A stretch of DNA of 64,000 nucleotides from JABMQB01 sp963678235 (GCA_963678235.1 OY782766.1:2232001-2296000), one strand, 5' to 3'. Counted from the stretch's first letter, positions 27,552-36,764 are shown. The notes: generated by a model from the sequence alone, not told the origin. Translations and numbers: made by a program.

Positions 27552-28376
27552 CTAGTTTTCAATTTTGCTTAATGTATATGAAAATATGAACATTATTACT
27601 TTTAGTATGAATCCATAATCTGTTACCGCATGGATCTTCTTTGGCAGCAATGTCGATATTTCACTAAAAGTCGTTTCAACACGTTTCCGCATTGATTCTA
27701 TCAGGAATTCCTGATAGGGTTCACGTTTTCTTTTGGAATTGCTTTTTCTGGCTACTAGTAGTTCAATTTTCTCTGCCTGTTGAAGCATATCCTCAATTTT
27801 ATAATTTGTATAGCCGGCATCAGCATAGACCCGGCTCCCTTGCCCTAAATTGAAAGGTAGTTGTTTTAACGCTTCCGAGTCATGTTTGCTGCCTGGTAAA
27901 AAAGTATATTCTACCGGAATACCCTCAGTGGTTACCATTACATGGACATTAAAGCCATAAAACCATCGCCGCATGGTCGCTTTTTTGCCTCTGTAAATTT
28001 CCCCTTGCACAAGTTTGGAGTTGGCTATCCTCATATTGTCACAGGTCTTTACTGGGAAACTGTCAATGATATACTCCGATTCAATATTTAATCCCTTTAT
28101 CATTCCTGAAAGTTGAAAGAAAAGGTCAACGATTAAATCCCGTATCATGTGCAGCCTCCTGTTGAAACGGCTTTTAGAAAGCATGTTCGGTATTAAGTTT
28201 ACCGAACGCATAAAGCAAATAGCCTTTTCTTGGTTGCCCGAAAAATAGAGGGCAGAGATAACTGTTGTGGTAATTACTTCTGCATCCGAAATGTTCCGGC
28301 TTTTTGGTTCAGTATGTTTTAATTCTTTCAACAAATCATCAAGAATTGTATAAATTGCAATCGATTTTTCAATCAT
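27552..28376 (-). CDS. IS982-family transposase
   Basis: A 274-residue transposase with the IS982 DDE pattern: SDAEVITTTVISAL near the N terminus, IIDSFPVKTC (first Asp), VYADAGYTNY (second Asp) and the Glu-bearing ESMRKRVETTFSEI. It is full length for the family and appears intact. The stop lies 9 nt from the left end of the element. Its ribosome-binding site GGAGG, 3 nt from the ATG, is part of an inverted repeat (28377-28418), which may limit translation. It interrupts a gene read on the same strand. Confidence 0.93.
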   Translation of the reverse strand: MIEKSIAIYTILDDLLKELKHTEPKSRNISDAEVITTTVISALYFSGNQEKAICFMRSVNLIPNMLSKSRFNRRLHMIRDLIVDLFFQLSGMIKGLNIESEYIIDSFPVKTCDNMRIANSKLVQGEIYRGKKATMRRWFYGFNVHVMVTTEGIPVEYTFLPGSKHDSEALKQLPFNLGQGSRVYADAGYTNYKIEDMLQQAEKIELLVARKSNSKRKREPYQEFLIESMRKRVETTFSEISTLLPKKIHAVTDYGFILKVIMFIFSYTLSKIEN

Positions 28377-28418
28377 ATCCTCCAGGTTGTTTTGTTTCGC
28401 AGCAGAAATCTGGAGGAT
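28377..28418 (-). promoter_or_regulatory. Hairpin that sequesters the transposase ribosome-binding site
   Basis: On the minus strand ATCCTCCAG (28418-28410) is the exact complement of CTGGAGGAT (28385-28377), which directly precedes the transposase ATG. The stem has 9 bp and the loop 24 nt. The GGAGG Shine-Dalgarno is within the stem. Transcripts entering from outside would carry the full hairpin. Confidence 0.65.
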
Positions 28419-28549
28419 TATTTCTAATTATCCCATAAAATGCTGCTACCCAGAGCTTTTTTGTTAAAAACTTATATCTTTTTGTTCATACTACTTGATT
28501 TTTGAGATCCTTAAATCCTTATTTTTAAGGCTATAAGTAGCAACTTAAG

Positions 28550-29295
28550 TTAATTAATAAAGTATCCTTTTTATTGTCGATATTTACAATTACCAAAAGC
28601 TTGTTTTTTTGCATGGAATCAACTAAATGAGGATAAAGACTTGCCCTTAAGTGGTTCTCTTCTCCCATCCCTTTAATTAAGGTAATATTATCAATTAGTC
28701 TTACATTCTCCTTTCCATCTTTCAAAGTAAACACCTGAATGTATTCTTTATACATGAAATCATTCCCGAAATTTTTATTCCAGTTTGTATATGCACGAAC
28801 CATATATGTTCCCCCTGGCAATTGACTATTCAAATAAAAATAACCTTGCCCAATACCATTATCTAATTTAATAAGTTTTGTTTCAAAGACAGTTTCATCT
28901 TCACCTATCAACTCCACATATAAAATGTTGCTTAAAGCAGATGGCACATGGGTAGCAGCATTTGTAACAATGCATTTAAACCAAATAATATTTTCAGTTG
29001 AATAAACCTTTCCATCTAACTGCAAATAAATCTTTTCAGCATAAGAGGCATTAGAATCCAGCCGATTATTATCCTGAGATTGTGTTTCAATCGGAGAGAT
29101 AAAAAGAAATGAAATAATACCAATTAACAAACAAATGGAATGGTTAATATTTCCACGGACATTTTTTGTCTGAAATTTTACACATTGCTTCAAATTCTGC
29201 CTAATCTGTTGTTTGAAGTTCTTACAAAGAATAAAGACTATTACAATTGGTGACGATGCATTTTTCTTACTTTGGAATTTCATTATTGGGAGCAC
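28550..29295 (-). pseudogene. N-terminal part of the IS-disrupted surface protein
   Basis: About 248 codons from ATG 29295. An N-terminal basic stretch is followed by a hydrophobic signal-like segment (about residues 52-68), then an MG2-like beta domain: SYAEKIYLQLDGKVYSTENI, shown as landmark, with GGTYMVRAYTNW. The frame runs into the IS and stops at 28531 after a few element-encoded residues. A product of 254 residues could be made but would lack most of the protein. The start may lie further in, closer to the signal. Confidence 0.85.
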
Positions 29296-29449
29296 TTTAG
29301 TTCAGTCGAAGTTAAGGAAATAATAAACGTAAACTCAATATTTTAATCAATAAAATTTCCACAATTATTGAACCAAAGAAATGCCTTAAACCAAAAACTT
29401 ATTGAACCATAAGATATAAATTGATAATTAAGGATGCAATTGTTTAAGA

Positions 29450-31060
29450 TTATGGTTGTTGAGTTGTTAATGTCACCCGAAACCTTGGCACCTGCAAAAT
29501 ATCAAATCCAACAATGTAAAGTTTGGAGGTTTCTCGAAATAAATCACCTATCTCCTGGCTCAAATTTTCTTGATCGCAAACGTAAGGGGCTTCAATTTCA
29601 AACGGGGCATATTCGTTCATAATTGATGCCATTGACTTCCAATTGCCAGTCGAAAGCTCCGAGGTTTCTGTCCAATGCATCAATTTTGGTACCAGCTCGG
29701 TAATGTCCAACACATTTGTTTCATTTAGATAAGCAAGCGCCCGAACATTATCATAAAGTTTTCTGAAATCGGGCAAAGTATTGTAAATCCTCCAGGAATT
29801 AATACCCGCAATTTCCTTAATCTTATCCAGGTTACAAGCATCGGAAGTATCAATTTCAATCACCCCAAAATCTTTGGCATTTTGTTCAGGCTCGCCCCAA
29901 TAACGTTTTTGCCTTGCATACGACAAAGCACCTATTCTTTTTAAAATCATATTATTCATGCCATCAACCGTGGCGTGATCAGAATTCGGATAATAACTGA
30001 AAGCACCATCACTTTCCACATAATACTTTTCAAAACTAAACTGTATAAAGTTGCTTATAATTTTCTGTGCTTCTTTTTTTTGTGCTTCCGATGCATCTTT
30101 CCATAAAAACGCAAGGAGCATTTTAATGCCTTTGACCTGTTTCAGGTTCCATTCATGAATCCAATCAAGGTCAGAATCATTGGGTGCCGGTTCTCCCAAT
30201 TCTTTCAGAGCAGCGTTAAACAGTTTATCGCCATAACGCAAGGGAAAGCCTTCGCAAATATCGTTTCCATTGGTATCCCTGAATTTCTTTGCAATAGAAT
30301 AACTGTTGTTTATATCGTATTTAAGCAACTTCTTATTTTTTATGCTTTTGGGTCCCCATAAACCAGTTTCTTCGTCCTGAAAATCGTACATCCATTTTAA
30401 AATTGCCAGTTTCCATTCGGGACTAAACTGGTAAAAGTTATTTCTTTCGATTGAATTTTCAGGTCCGAAATTGCTAAACATGTCGCGGGCAAAATGAAAG
30501 GAAGTTTGAGGGAATTTGGCGCCAATTGAATTCAAATAAGAAACATCGTTTAAATAAGCGATGACTTTTTCGGGCGTGTTTATTTCATCCAAAAAAGTAA
30601 GAGGATATTTCAATTTTAATGGTTTGGTGCTGGAATCCTGCAATGCTTCAAGATGCGTAATAATGTTTCCGGTATTCGACAAATAGGTGCAATATGGCGC
30701 AGAATCGTCCATAAAAGCACCAGTCTTCGGATTCTGAAGGTTTATATAAAAATCGATCTCGTCCTGGTTGGATTTAAAATCGGGAATTTTAACCAGGTTT
30801 TCTTTATTGCTAAGAAACGTTTTATAGTCTGCTACACCTTTCATGGCTTTTAAATAGTTTCCTTTTCCCATCAAATACCCAAACCCGAGCATGTGGAATT
30901 CAAACTCCCCCATATAATAACCTTCTTCCTGTAACTTCTTGTTAAGTTTAAATAAGCTTTTAACCTGGTTTTTCACCCTGAAAGAAATTCCGGCGAATGA
31001 GATTATTACAAGCAATATGCTAACAACAATACCAATCAAAATATTTTTTTTACTTTTCAT
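29450..31060 (-). CDS. Membrane-anchored protein of unknown function, alpha-helical
   Basis: A 536-residue protein not recognised. One N-terminal transmembrane helix (about 8-27) anchors a large outside domain rich in helices and aromatics (NPKTGAFMDDSAPYC, PEWKLAILKWMYDFQDEETGLWGP, DGAFSYYPNSDHATVDGMNN). The pattern of glycine/aromatic turns such as DEETGLWGP resembles alpha/alpha-toroid proteins (terpene-cyclase- or pectate-lyase-like), but no catalytic residues were identified. It is a single gene with about 100 bp to its neighbours. Confidence 0.7.
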   Translation of the reverse strand: MKSKKNILIGIVVSILLVIISFAGISFRVKNQVKSLFKLNKKLQEEGYYMGEFEFHMLGFGYLMGKGNYLKAMKGVADYKTFLSNKENLVKIPDFKSNQDEIDFYINLQNPKTGAFMDDSAPYCTYLSNTGNIITHLEALQDSSTKPLKLKYPLTFLDEINTPEKVIAYLNDVSYLNSIGAKFPQTSFHFARDMFSNFGPENSIERNNFYQFSPEWKLAILKWMYDFQDEETGLWGPKSIKNKKLLKYDINNSYSIAKKFRDTNGNDICEGFPLRYGDKLFNAALKELGEPAPNDSDLDWIHEWNLKQVKGIKMLLAFLWKDASEAQKKEAQKIISNFIQFSFEKYYVESDGAFSYYPNSDHATVDGMNNMILKRIGALSYARQKRYWGEPEQNAKDFGVIEIDTSDACNLDKIKEIAGINSWRIYNTLPDFRKLYDNVRALAYLNETNVLDITELVPKLMHWTETSELSTGNWKSMASIMNEYAPFEIEAPYVCDQENLSQEIGDLFRETSKLYIVGFDILQVPRFRVTLTTQQP

Positions 31061-31161
31061 CTGTTTGCATTTTTTGTTTTAAAATCTTTGCAAACGTAAA
31101 TTCCAATATTGTGAGCTCAAACTATTTGGGATATTTGGTACTGAAATGTGATAAAAAGGAA

Positions 31162-32031
31162 TCAGGATGCAATTATCTGCTCCATCTTTTCTTTTAAGAC
31201 CTTAAAATTAGCCCTTGAAACAGGGATTTCGTGAAGTTTATTTTCCAATATCAACGAAGCATTTTTGCTATTTCCTTCAATTTGAACTGCCTTTTTTAGG
31301 TTAACAATAAAGGCGCGATGACATCTGGTGAATTCAGGATAACCTTTTAAATCGGATTCCGCCTGGTGTAAGCGTCCCCTTTTTTTAAGTTTTTTAATTT
31401 CCTCATTTCCATTGTCCATATTAAATTCGAGATAATTCCCGCTTGATTCAATAAAAAACAAATTGTCCGTATTTAGGGATATTGAACCACTTTCAAGGGC
31501 AATTGAAACCAAACGATCAATCTGTACATTCTCTGGCAATGCTTCTATTTCTGTATAACGTTTTATTTGTGAAGCCAAATACTCAATTTGAATATCCGCA
31601 GATTTATTGCTGTAATAAAAATATTCCAACAAACTTATTAGCAGCGACAAACAGGCAATGTGGTAAAACAGTTTGAAGTACCAGTAAAGATTAAGTGGCA
31701 TGTCTCCAGCCATCCATACTGTATATAAATGAACAACAAACACCAAAGGAACCAGATTTACAAGGAAGCTTATTAGTTCATGCTTAAGCCTCCATGTTTG
31801 TATTTTTGCGATGATTTTTCGGATAACATAAAAGGAGACTATTGAATTAAGGAAAGCGATAAAAAAATAACCAGGGAAGAGGAATAGTTTTAAACCTAGC
31901 TCTTTATCACGAAACCCGAATGGTTGAAACAAAAGAAAAAACAACAAAATGACCATACCGGAGAAAAGCCCGTCTTTCCAGGACAAATGCTTTTTGTCGT
32001 ATTTACAATATTCGGCAGCAAAAAAATTCAT
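31162..32031 (-). CDS. LytTR-family membrane transcription regulator
   Basis: A 289-residue protein with four predicted transmembrane helices in the first 145 residues and a C-terminal LytTR DNA-binding domain (about 190-285): FFIESSGNYLEF, FTRCHRAFIVNL, HEIPVSRANF. This layout is a common one-component regulator in Bacteroidota, where a membrane domain senses an unknown signal. No target is evident; the downstream gene of unknown function at 29450 is the nearest candidate. Confidence 0.88.
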   Translation of the reverse strand: MNFFAAEYCKYDKKHLSWKDGLFSGMVILLFFLLFQPFGFRDKELGLKLFLFPGYFFIAFLNSIVSFYVIRKIIAKIQTWRLKHELISFLVNLVPLVFVVHLYTVWMAGDMPLNLYWYFKLFYHIACLSLLISLLEYFYYSNKSADIQIEYLASQIKRYTEIEALPENVQIDRLVSIALESGSISLNTDNLFFIESSGNYLEFNMDNGNEEIKKLKKRGRLHQAESDLKGYPEFTRCHRAFIVNLKKAVQIEGNSKNASLILENKLHEIPVSRANFKVLKEKMEQIIAS

Positions 32032-32119
32032 AGATCAAACCATCTGATCGTACCAATACTCATTTGTTTTCATAAAACTACTTATCTCTCGACAAATTGC
32101 AAACGGTAAATTTGCATTT

Positions 32120-32719
32120 CTATTTTATAAATCGAATCATTGGAAAATAATTAACCTCTTCACCACTATTTATTCTTATTGTATTTATGATTATTAGAAT
32201 AAGATTATACAGATAAAGAAATCCAAAAATCCCATACATAATTGCAGGGTTTCCAACTAAAGACGGAGAAATATCTCCTGCATGTTTAATTCTGTAAAAT
32301 GTTCTTCCAATAAAAAATATGTATGTTCCTAAAACCAAGATAGACCATGATAATTGAAAGTTTATTAAACTTTTCCCTGTTTTGTTGCTATTCTTGATTT
32401 TATCTTTTTTGCTAATCCAAAGAATTAACGGAATTATTATTCCAAGAAGAGGAAACAAAATAAATCCAAGTGATGAAAGGTTTAATGCAGCCAAAAAACC
32501 ATTGTCTTCATTAATTGTCCAGTCGATTAATTCATCTGGAGTTACACTTAATGAGCTTGCCAGTCTGGTTAGCGTATCTCCTCGCAGAGCCGTTTCTCCA
32601 TTTTCAATTCGTTGTATTGTTCGGAGACTTAATCCGGTATCTTCGGCTAACAACTCTTGAGAAATTCCTTTTCGATTACGCAGTTCTTTTACCCTTTGGG
32701 CTAAATTGGTATTTTTCAT
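32120..32719 (-). CDS. XRE-type helix-turn-helix protein with DUF4870-like membrane domain
   Basis: A 199-residue protein. The ATG at 32719 is preferred because it opens the XRE domain (LAQRVKELRNRKGISQELLAE, with TGLSLRTIQRIENGET as recognition part). The longer frame upstream has no recognisable content. Residues about 85-190 contain three hydrophobic segments like DUF4870. It is probably a membrane-bound regulator. A TACTTTTG box lies about 35 nt upstream. Confidence 0.82.
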   Translation of the reverse strand: MKNTNLAQRVKELRNRKGISQELLAEDTGLSLRTIQRIENGETALRGDTLTRLASSLSVTPDELIDWTINEDNGFLAALNLSSLGFILFPLLGIIIPLILWISKKDKIKNSNKTGKSLINFQLSWSILVLGTYIFFIGRTFYRIKHAGDISPSLVGNPAIMYGIFGFLYLYNLILIIINTIRINSGEEVNYFPMIRFIK

Positions 32720-32752
32720 CTGTTTAAGATTTTTTTTATTTATTGTCGAGAG

Positions 32753-32760
32753 CAAAAGTA
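32753..32760 (-). promoter_or_regulatory. -7 promoter element TACTTTTG for the XRE gene
   Basis: A minus-strand match to TAnnTTTG, 34 nt from the ATG at 32719. It supports the shorter start of this gene. No -33 box is clear. Confidence 0.4.
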
Positions 32761-32970
32761 TTTCGTATTGTTTATTGTTGTTGCGCCTTTCTTGCGACAT
32801 AACTGCGTCAACTTTGTCTGAAGTGATTTTTAAGGTAGATCGCTGTGGGTTCAATTTGTCCCTAATGCAATTAGAGACTGTAACAGTTGATAGCAATACA
32901 TTAATTTGAAAAAGTCTGTAATACCCTAAAAAGTGTTGACTCCTCCATGAGATTTACACAAGTCAGGATA

Positions 32971-33360
32971 TTATATTTTTATTGTTTGTTCAATCAACGA
33001 AATAAAATCATTAACAGGACCAAAATAAGGCATAACTTTATTTTTATCGAAATCGAAGAGATCATCGTAATCTCCTTTTTGCCTCCAAGTAAATAATTGA
33101 GAATACATTTTACCATATTTTGTATCAATTTTACCAGTCTTTATAAAATACTCGGAGAAGTTTGATTTCGCACCATTATGCGTAGTTGGTTTTAGATCAG
33201 AGTTAAGAAGAAGTGCCAATATAGCATAATAAGTTGCGTAATATAATCTGTTAATAGTTGAATTCCATTTTCCCCTCTCCGAAAGAATTATTGCATCGTC
33301 ATAAGTATCTTTGGCCCTGGCAATCCTATAATCTATCAAATCTTTTTTTGATCCTGTCAT
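32971..33360 (-). CDS. HEPN-domain protein (toxin-like, UPF0332 group)
   Basis: A 129-residue protein starting at the ATG at 33360, which overlaps the stop of the upstream nucleotidyltransferase gene by 4 nt (ATGA). It has the HEPN four-helix pattern: YRIARAKDTYDDA, NRLYYATYYAILALLL and a C-terminal WRQKGDYDDLF. MNT-HEPN pairs are toxin-antitoxin systems in which HEPN is an RNase and the nucleotidyltransferase inactivates it. The catalytic Arg-x4-6-His of HepT is here Arg-x4-Tyr (RQKGDY), as in the UPF0332 group, so RNase activity is less sure. Confidence 0.82.
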   Translation of the reverse strand: MTGSKKDLIDYRIARAKDTYDDAIILSERGKWNSTINRLYYATYYAILALLLNSDLKPTTHNGAKSNFSEYFIKTGKIDTKYGKMYSQLFTWRQKGDYDDLFDFDKNKVMPYFGPVNDFISLIEQTIKI

Positions 33361-33677
33361 TTTAGTCTGATTCCTTCTTTTTGAATATTTTCGTAAAATG
33401 GCGTAATTGAGTAATTTGAATTCCACTCATTTTTAGAGTAAATTAAGGGGGAGAATATTTCTCCTGTCTTTAATTCCAATTCATAAAACTCATCCATAAA
33501 TTTTGTCTCGAAATCGAATGAAATGTCTGAGATGTTGAGTAATATTAATATATCCCAGTCAGAAAGCTTCTTAGCATTTCCACGAGCCTGAGATCCAAAC
33601 AAATAAACCTCAGATCCAGGTGCGTTTTTATCAACGACCATTTTTATCATCTGTACTATTTGCTCCTTTTTACTCAT
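33357..33677 (-). CDS. MNT-type minimal nucleotidyltransferase (antitoxin-like)
   Basis: A 106-residue protein from ATG 33677. It has the nucleotidyltransferase motif GSQARG followed 9 residues later by the metal-binding DWD (LSDWDILILL). In MNT-HEPN systems this enzyme AMPylates the HEPN toxin. It overlaps the HEPN gene by 4 nt, so the two are translationally coupled. A TATCTTTG box lies 6 nt upstream of the ATG. The unit is followed and preceded by cassette-like spacing. Confidence 0.85.
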   Translation of the reverse strand: MSKKEQIVQMIKMVVDKNAPGSEVYLFGSQARGNAKKLSDWDILILLNISDISFDFETKFMDEFYELELKTGEIFSPLIYSKNEWNSNYSITPFYENIQKEGIRLK

Positions 33678-33682
33678 GCAAA

Positions 33683-33690
33683 CAAAGATA
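33683..33690 (-). promoter_or_regulatory. -7 promoter element TATCTTTG before the MNT gene
   Basis: A minus-strand TAnnTTTG match 6 nt from the MNT ATG. It would give a nearly leaderless transcript, so either a start further in or a different promoter remains possible. Confidence 0.3.
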
Positions 33691-33764
33691 GTTATTTTTG
33701 ACTTAGTGTTATGATCGAACTTTTTTAGATTGGCGGCAACAGCCAATTGCAAGTTATTGATGTT

Positions 33765-33842
33765 GGTTGCATAACAATTACCATCCAAGCCTCGATATTT
33801 AAGGTATCACCTGCTATTCTTAATTGCTAAAGTTGTTCCCCT
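33765..33842 (-). repeat. attC-like inverted repeat, site K (weak)
   Basis: Minus strand: AACAACTTTAGCAATTAAG on entry and GGTAATTGTTATGCAACC on exit, between the (alpha/alpha)-type protein gene and the MNT gene. The closing core GTTATGC equals that of the clearer site at 50605-50806. Arm similarity is low. Confidence 0.35.
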
Positions 33843-33859
33843 CGTATATTTTAACGTTA

Positions 33860-35176
33860 TTATTTGCCCGTCTCTGTATATTGAATCCATCTAAAGAGAT
33901 ATCCATTTGCTGATAAATATTCAGTCCGTTTTAACTTTATCGCTTCTGCTAGATGCAATTTCTCCCAGTCTTCCCCTTTAACGGAACACGGCTCATCAAA
34001 TCCAAGAATCTGCGCCCCAAGGTCAATTAAACTATATTTAATTAATTCAAGCCTCCTATTTTGTTCAATGCCAATGGGCCAATAAATAGTACCGTCTTTT
34101 TTATAAATGGTGCTTTCGCCGTGCCAGGCATAATTGTTAAAGTTTCCATAAATACGGGAGCAATTAAATGAATTTACAGAAGGAATTGGCTGGCCTCCCA
34201 ACTGTATGTACAATGCTGCTTCAATAGAATGACGAAGGGTAGCTGCCATATAATCCGGATTGGGATAAGCATAGTGGTTTCCGAGGGCTCCCAGTGTATC
34301 CATGTTGTAACCAGAAACCCAGTCTTTAACCATTTTGCCTTCGACCACGGTTTCGTTTTCAAGGTCGGTTTGCATTGCCACTGCTCCAAGCCTGTATTCA
34401 TACGATTTTTCTAACCATGCATTATAATTACTATGCTTGGGAAGCATGGCACAAGTAATTTGTAATGCAGTAGCATCCCATCCGGTTTCTTCGGCATTGG
34501 TATTAAACATATAAAGTCCATTCGCATAGGGAGGTTTGTGATTCAAAAAGCGGTTTGCCTCATATTCCATCATTCGGGCTATATTGTTTTGGTCTTCTTT
34601 ATCCAGATAGTCCCACATTAACCATCCGGCAACAGCAACTTTTCCAGCCCATTGCGCCGACTGCCACTGGTTGCCCCATGAATGGTTTATCCCTCCATTT
34701 ACACGATGATCTTTTGCAAGCGATCTAATAATCAGCACTGTGCGATTCACAATTTCAGATTTCGGCATTTCAAAGTCCATGGCTTCATAGGAATCCGTAA
34801 ATATTAAAACGCCCAGGGTATAAGCAAACTCGGCAGCATATCGAATACCACCTTTTGTTTCCGGACCAAACTCAGCTTTTTTATTGTTATTTTCTAAATA
34901 CCCAAAATCAATGAAATCAATATTTTCGGTTTTCCCGGGTTTATCCTGCAAATCGGGTATTGTTTTCCACCAATTGTACAGAATATCTTCACATGAAGCT
35001 TTAAGAAGTATTTGCCATTGATTAAAAACCGGATCGGCAACAATTTCGTGGCTAAACCTTGATTTGTCGATCGGTACAACTTCGTTGTTACTGCTTTGGG
35101 CAAAAGAATTTAAAATACTTCCCGCAAAAATGATTACGATTAATAAATGTCTGTTGAAATAAGTTAGTTGGTTCAT
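33860..35176 (-). CDS. Secreted alpha-helical protein, possible polysaccharide-lyase-like
   Basis: A 438-residue protein from ATG 35176, where a Sec signal begins (HLLIVIIFAGSILNSFAQS). The mature part is rich in Trp/Tyr/Asn/His: GINHSWGNQWQSAQWAG, NAEETGWDATALQ, NHYAYPNPDYMAATL. This resembles (alpha/alpha)n-toroid lyases or hydrolases acting on polysaccharides. No family is recognised with certainty and no enzyme activity should be assumed. It has no SusCD genes nearby. Confidence 0.65.
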   Translation of the reverse strand: MNQLTYFNRHLLIVIIFAGSILNSFAQSSNNEVVPIDKSRFSHEIVADPVFNQWQILLKASCEDILYNWWKTIPDLQDKPGKTENIDFIDFGYLENNNKKAEFGPETKGGIRYAAEFAYTLGVLIFTDSYEAMDFEMPKSEIVNRTVLIIRSLAKDHRVNGGINHSWGNQWQSAQWAGKVAVAGWLMWDYLDKEDQNNIARMMEYEANRFLNHKPPYANGLYMFNTNAEETGWDATALQITCAMLPKHSNYNAWLEKSYEYRLGAVAMQTDLENETVVEGKMVKDWVSGYNMDTLGALGNHYAYPNPDYMAATLRHSIEAALYIQLGGQPIPSVNSFNCSRIYGNFNNYAWHGESTIYKKDGTIYWPIGIEQNRRLELIKYSLIDLGAQILGFDEPCSVKGEDWEKLHLAEAIKLKRTEYLSANGYLFRWIQYTETGK

Positions 35177-35286
35177 AATTATGTTTTTTTGTTGAAATTT
35201 ACTCCATAAGTTGTGTTTCACATTGCCAATTTGAGATACCGATAATTGTCAATCCCACTGACAAAGACAATCAGGCTGAAATCTGC

Positions 35287-35332
35287 GCTACATACACACT
35301 CATAAAGTGGTATGCAATATATAAAATGTAGC
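35287..35332. repeat. Hairpin GCTACAT...ATGTAGC, possible attC-like site I (weak)
   Basis: A 7-bp perfect outer stem with a partly paired inner part (ACCACT/AGTGTGT) in the gap after the nitroreductase gene. It could be a degenerate member of the attC-like series, but it lacks the YAAC...GTT cores. Confidence 0.3.
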
Positions 35333-35341
35333 GTTCTGTAA

Positions 35342-35989
35342 CTAGTTAATCCATGTTACAAATTTATCAAATTCAAAAACTTTTTTAGTATCTGGTTGCT
35401 CCATGGGATAACCTATCACACAGCCATCTAATTCATATTCACCTTTTTTTAAATCAAGGAGCTTTAGGAATTGTTTGTTTTTTGATAAAATTGTTGCCAT
35501 GAAAACGATCTGAAATCCCAGTTCCAAATTGGAAGCAGTTAACCACATGTTTTGTAAAGAATGTGCTATCGATTGCTTCTGATTAGAAGGGAACCCTTTC
35601 CTTTCAGCAATAATAATAAAATATGGAGCATCACTTAATGAAGGAACTCCATCTTGTGAATATAACTTAAGTTTACTTGCAAACGGTTTTATCTGTTTAT
35701 TTAAAAAGGGCAGGAAAGTTAATAATGCATTGGTTACTTTTGAATACTTCTTTATCTGAGCAAGTAAAATCTCTCTTGCTAGTTTCATTGAATCTGAACC
35801 TTGTTGAAAAATAAAAATCTTTCTTATTTTATTATAGGGGCGTCCAGATGAGTTAGCATAAGGAGCATATATGCAAGATTGAATAATTGTATTTATTGAG
35901 TCGATTGGAGGAATATCCTTTGAAAAAAATCTTGTTGAACGCCTGGATTTTATAGTCTGCTCAAAGGACATTTTATTATTTTGTGTCAT
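35342..35989 (-). CDS. Nitroreductase-family protein
   Basis: A 215-residue protein of the FMN-binding nitroreductase fold: TIKSRRSTRFFSKDIPPID, then PYANSSGRPYNKI and the C-terminal GYPMEQPDTKKVFEFDKFV. Helix and loop order fits a full-length member. The substrate is unknown. It lies 70 bp after the racemase gene on the same strand and is the second of three nitroreductase genes in the window. Confidence 0.85.
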   Translation of the reverse strand: MTQNNKMSFEQTIKSRRSTRFFSKDIPPIDSINTIIQSCIYAPYANSSGRPYNKIRKIFIFQQGSDSMKLAREILLAQIKKYSKVTNALLTFLPFLNKQIKPFASKLKLYSQDGVPSLSDAPYFIIIAERKGFPSNQKQSIAHSLQNMWLTASNLELGFQIVFMATILSKNKQFLKLLDLKKGEYELDGCVIGYPMEQPDTKKVFEFDKFVTWIN

Positions 35990-36059
35990 ATCTTTTCATG
36001 TTAAATTAATTTTTTCAGAGGTATTTTTTAATATTATTCCCAACTAATACATTCTTAAT

Positions 36060-36764
36060 TCAATCGTTACAATCTTCTAGGTATTCCTGTATCAGCCTTT
36101 TTGCTAATTCTTTTGATGAGTCAATAATTTTTACTCCTCCATGCTTTTCTACCTTTATTCCCGATAAATCAGTACATGCAAATATGATTGTATCTACTCC
36201 ACTACTTGTAATTTCTTGTTCAAGTTTCTTGTACTTTTTTTCTATCACACTGTATTCTTTCTTGTTTTTTATGTCAGCTATAATTTCGCTTACTTTTATT
36301 TGCCAAACCTTATCGAAATAATATTCCTTTCCTTTTTGGGTTAATTGACTTTGGTATAAGTTCATTTCCATTGTGGTTGGAGTAGCTAAAATTGTAACTT
36401 TTGTAGAATCCTCAGGAATTTTATTGCATGTTATTTCTATAATATTCAATAACCTTGATTTTGATACCTGAACAAGCTTTTCATAATAAATATGCGCAAT
36501 ATTGCATGGAATCGCAGTAATGTCAATTTGATTTTTCTCCAATTCCAACAATCCCATTTTTATTGAATTATACAATTCATCGTCATCTACTTTTTGATCT
36601 ATGTAAAATGGCGTTGGCCATGAAAACACTACAATCTCCGGAAAATCGATATCGTTTTTAGCCCCATATTGCATTTGGCATTCGTCGTAAACCAACTCCA
36701 AAAACGGGGCAGTTGAGCGTGGTCCCATCCCGGCAAGTATTCCTATCCTTTTTCTTTTATTCAT
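36060..36764 (-). CDS. Aspartate/glutamate racemase-family protein
   Basis: A 234-residue protein with the family opening GILAGMGPRSTAPFLE and the two catalytic cysteines in AIPCNIAHIYY and IIFACTDLSGI. Both cysteines are present, so racemase activity (aspartate-type, PLP-independent) is plausible. It is followed by the nitroreductase gene and may share its transcript. Confidence 0.9.
   Translation of the reverse strand: MNKRKRIGILAGMGPRSTAPFLELVYDECQMQYGAKNDIDFPEIVVFSWPTPFYIDQKVDDDELYNSIKMGLLELEKNQIDITAIPCNIAHIYYEKLVQVSKSRLLNIIEITCNKIPEDSTKVTILATPTTMEMNLYQSQLTQKGKEYYFDKVWQIKVSEIIADIKNKKEYSVIEKKYKKLEQEITSSGVDTIIFACTDLSGIKVEKHGGVKIIDSSKELAKRLIQEYLEDCND

Larger units (their letters stand above)
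27543..28549 (-). mobile_element. IS982-family insertion sequence
   Basis: A 1007-bp element flanked by the direct repeat TTAATTAA (27535-27542 and 28550-28557). The ends read CTCAAGTTGCTAG on the left and CTTAAGTTGCTAC on the right, inward: a 13-bp imperfect terminal inverted repeat. It holds one transposase gene. The target duplication is itself a palindrome. The two TTAATTAA copies and the restored frame fix the boundaries. Confidence 0.92.

Noticed and set aside
28558..29295. Independent small secreted protein
   Set aside because: The frame ends inside the IS and joins the downstream fragment exactly, so it is half of a broken gene.
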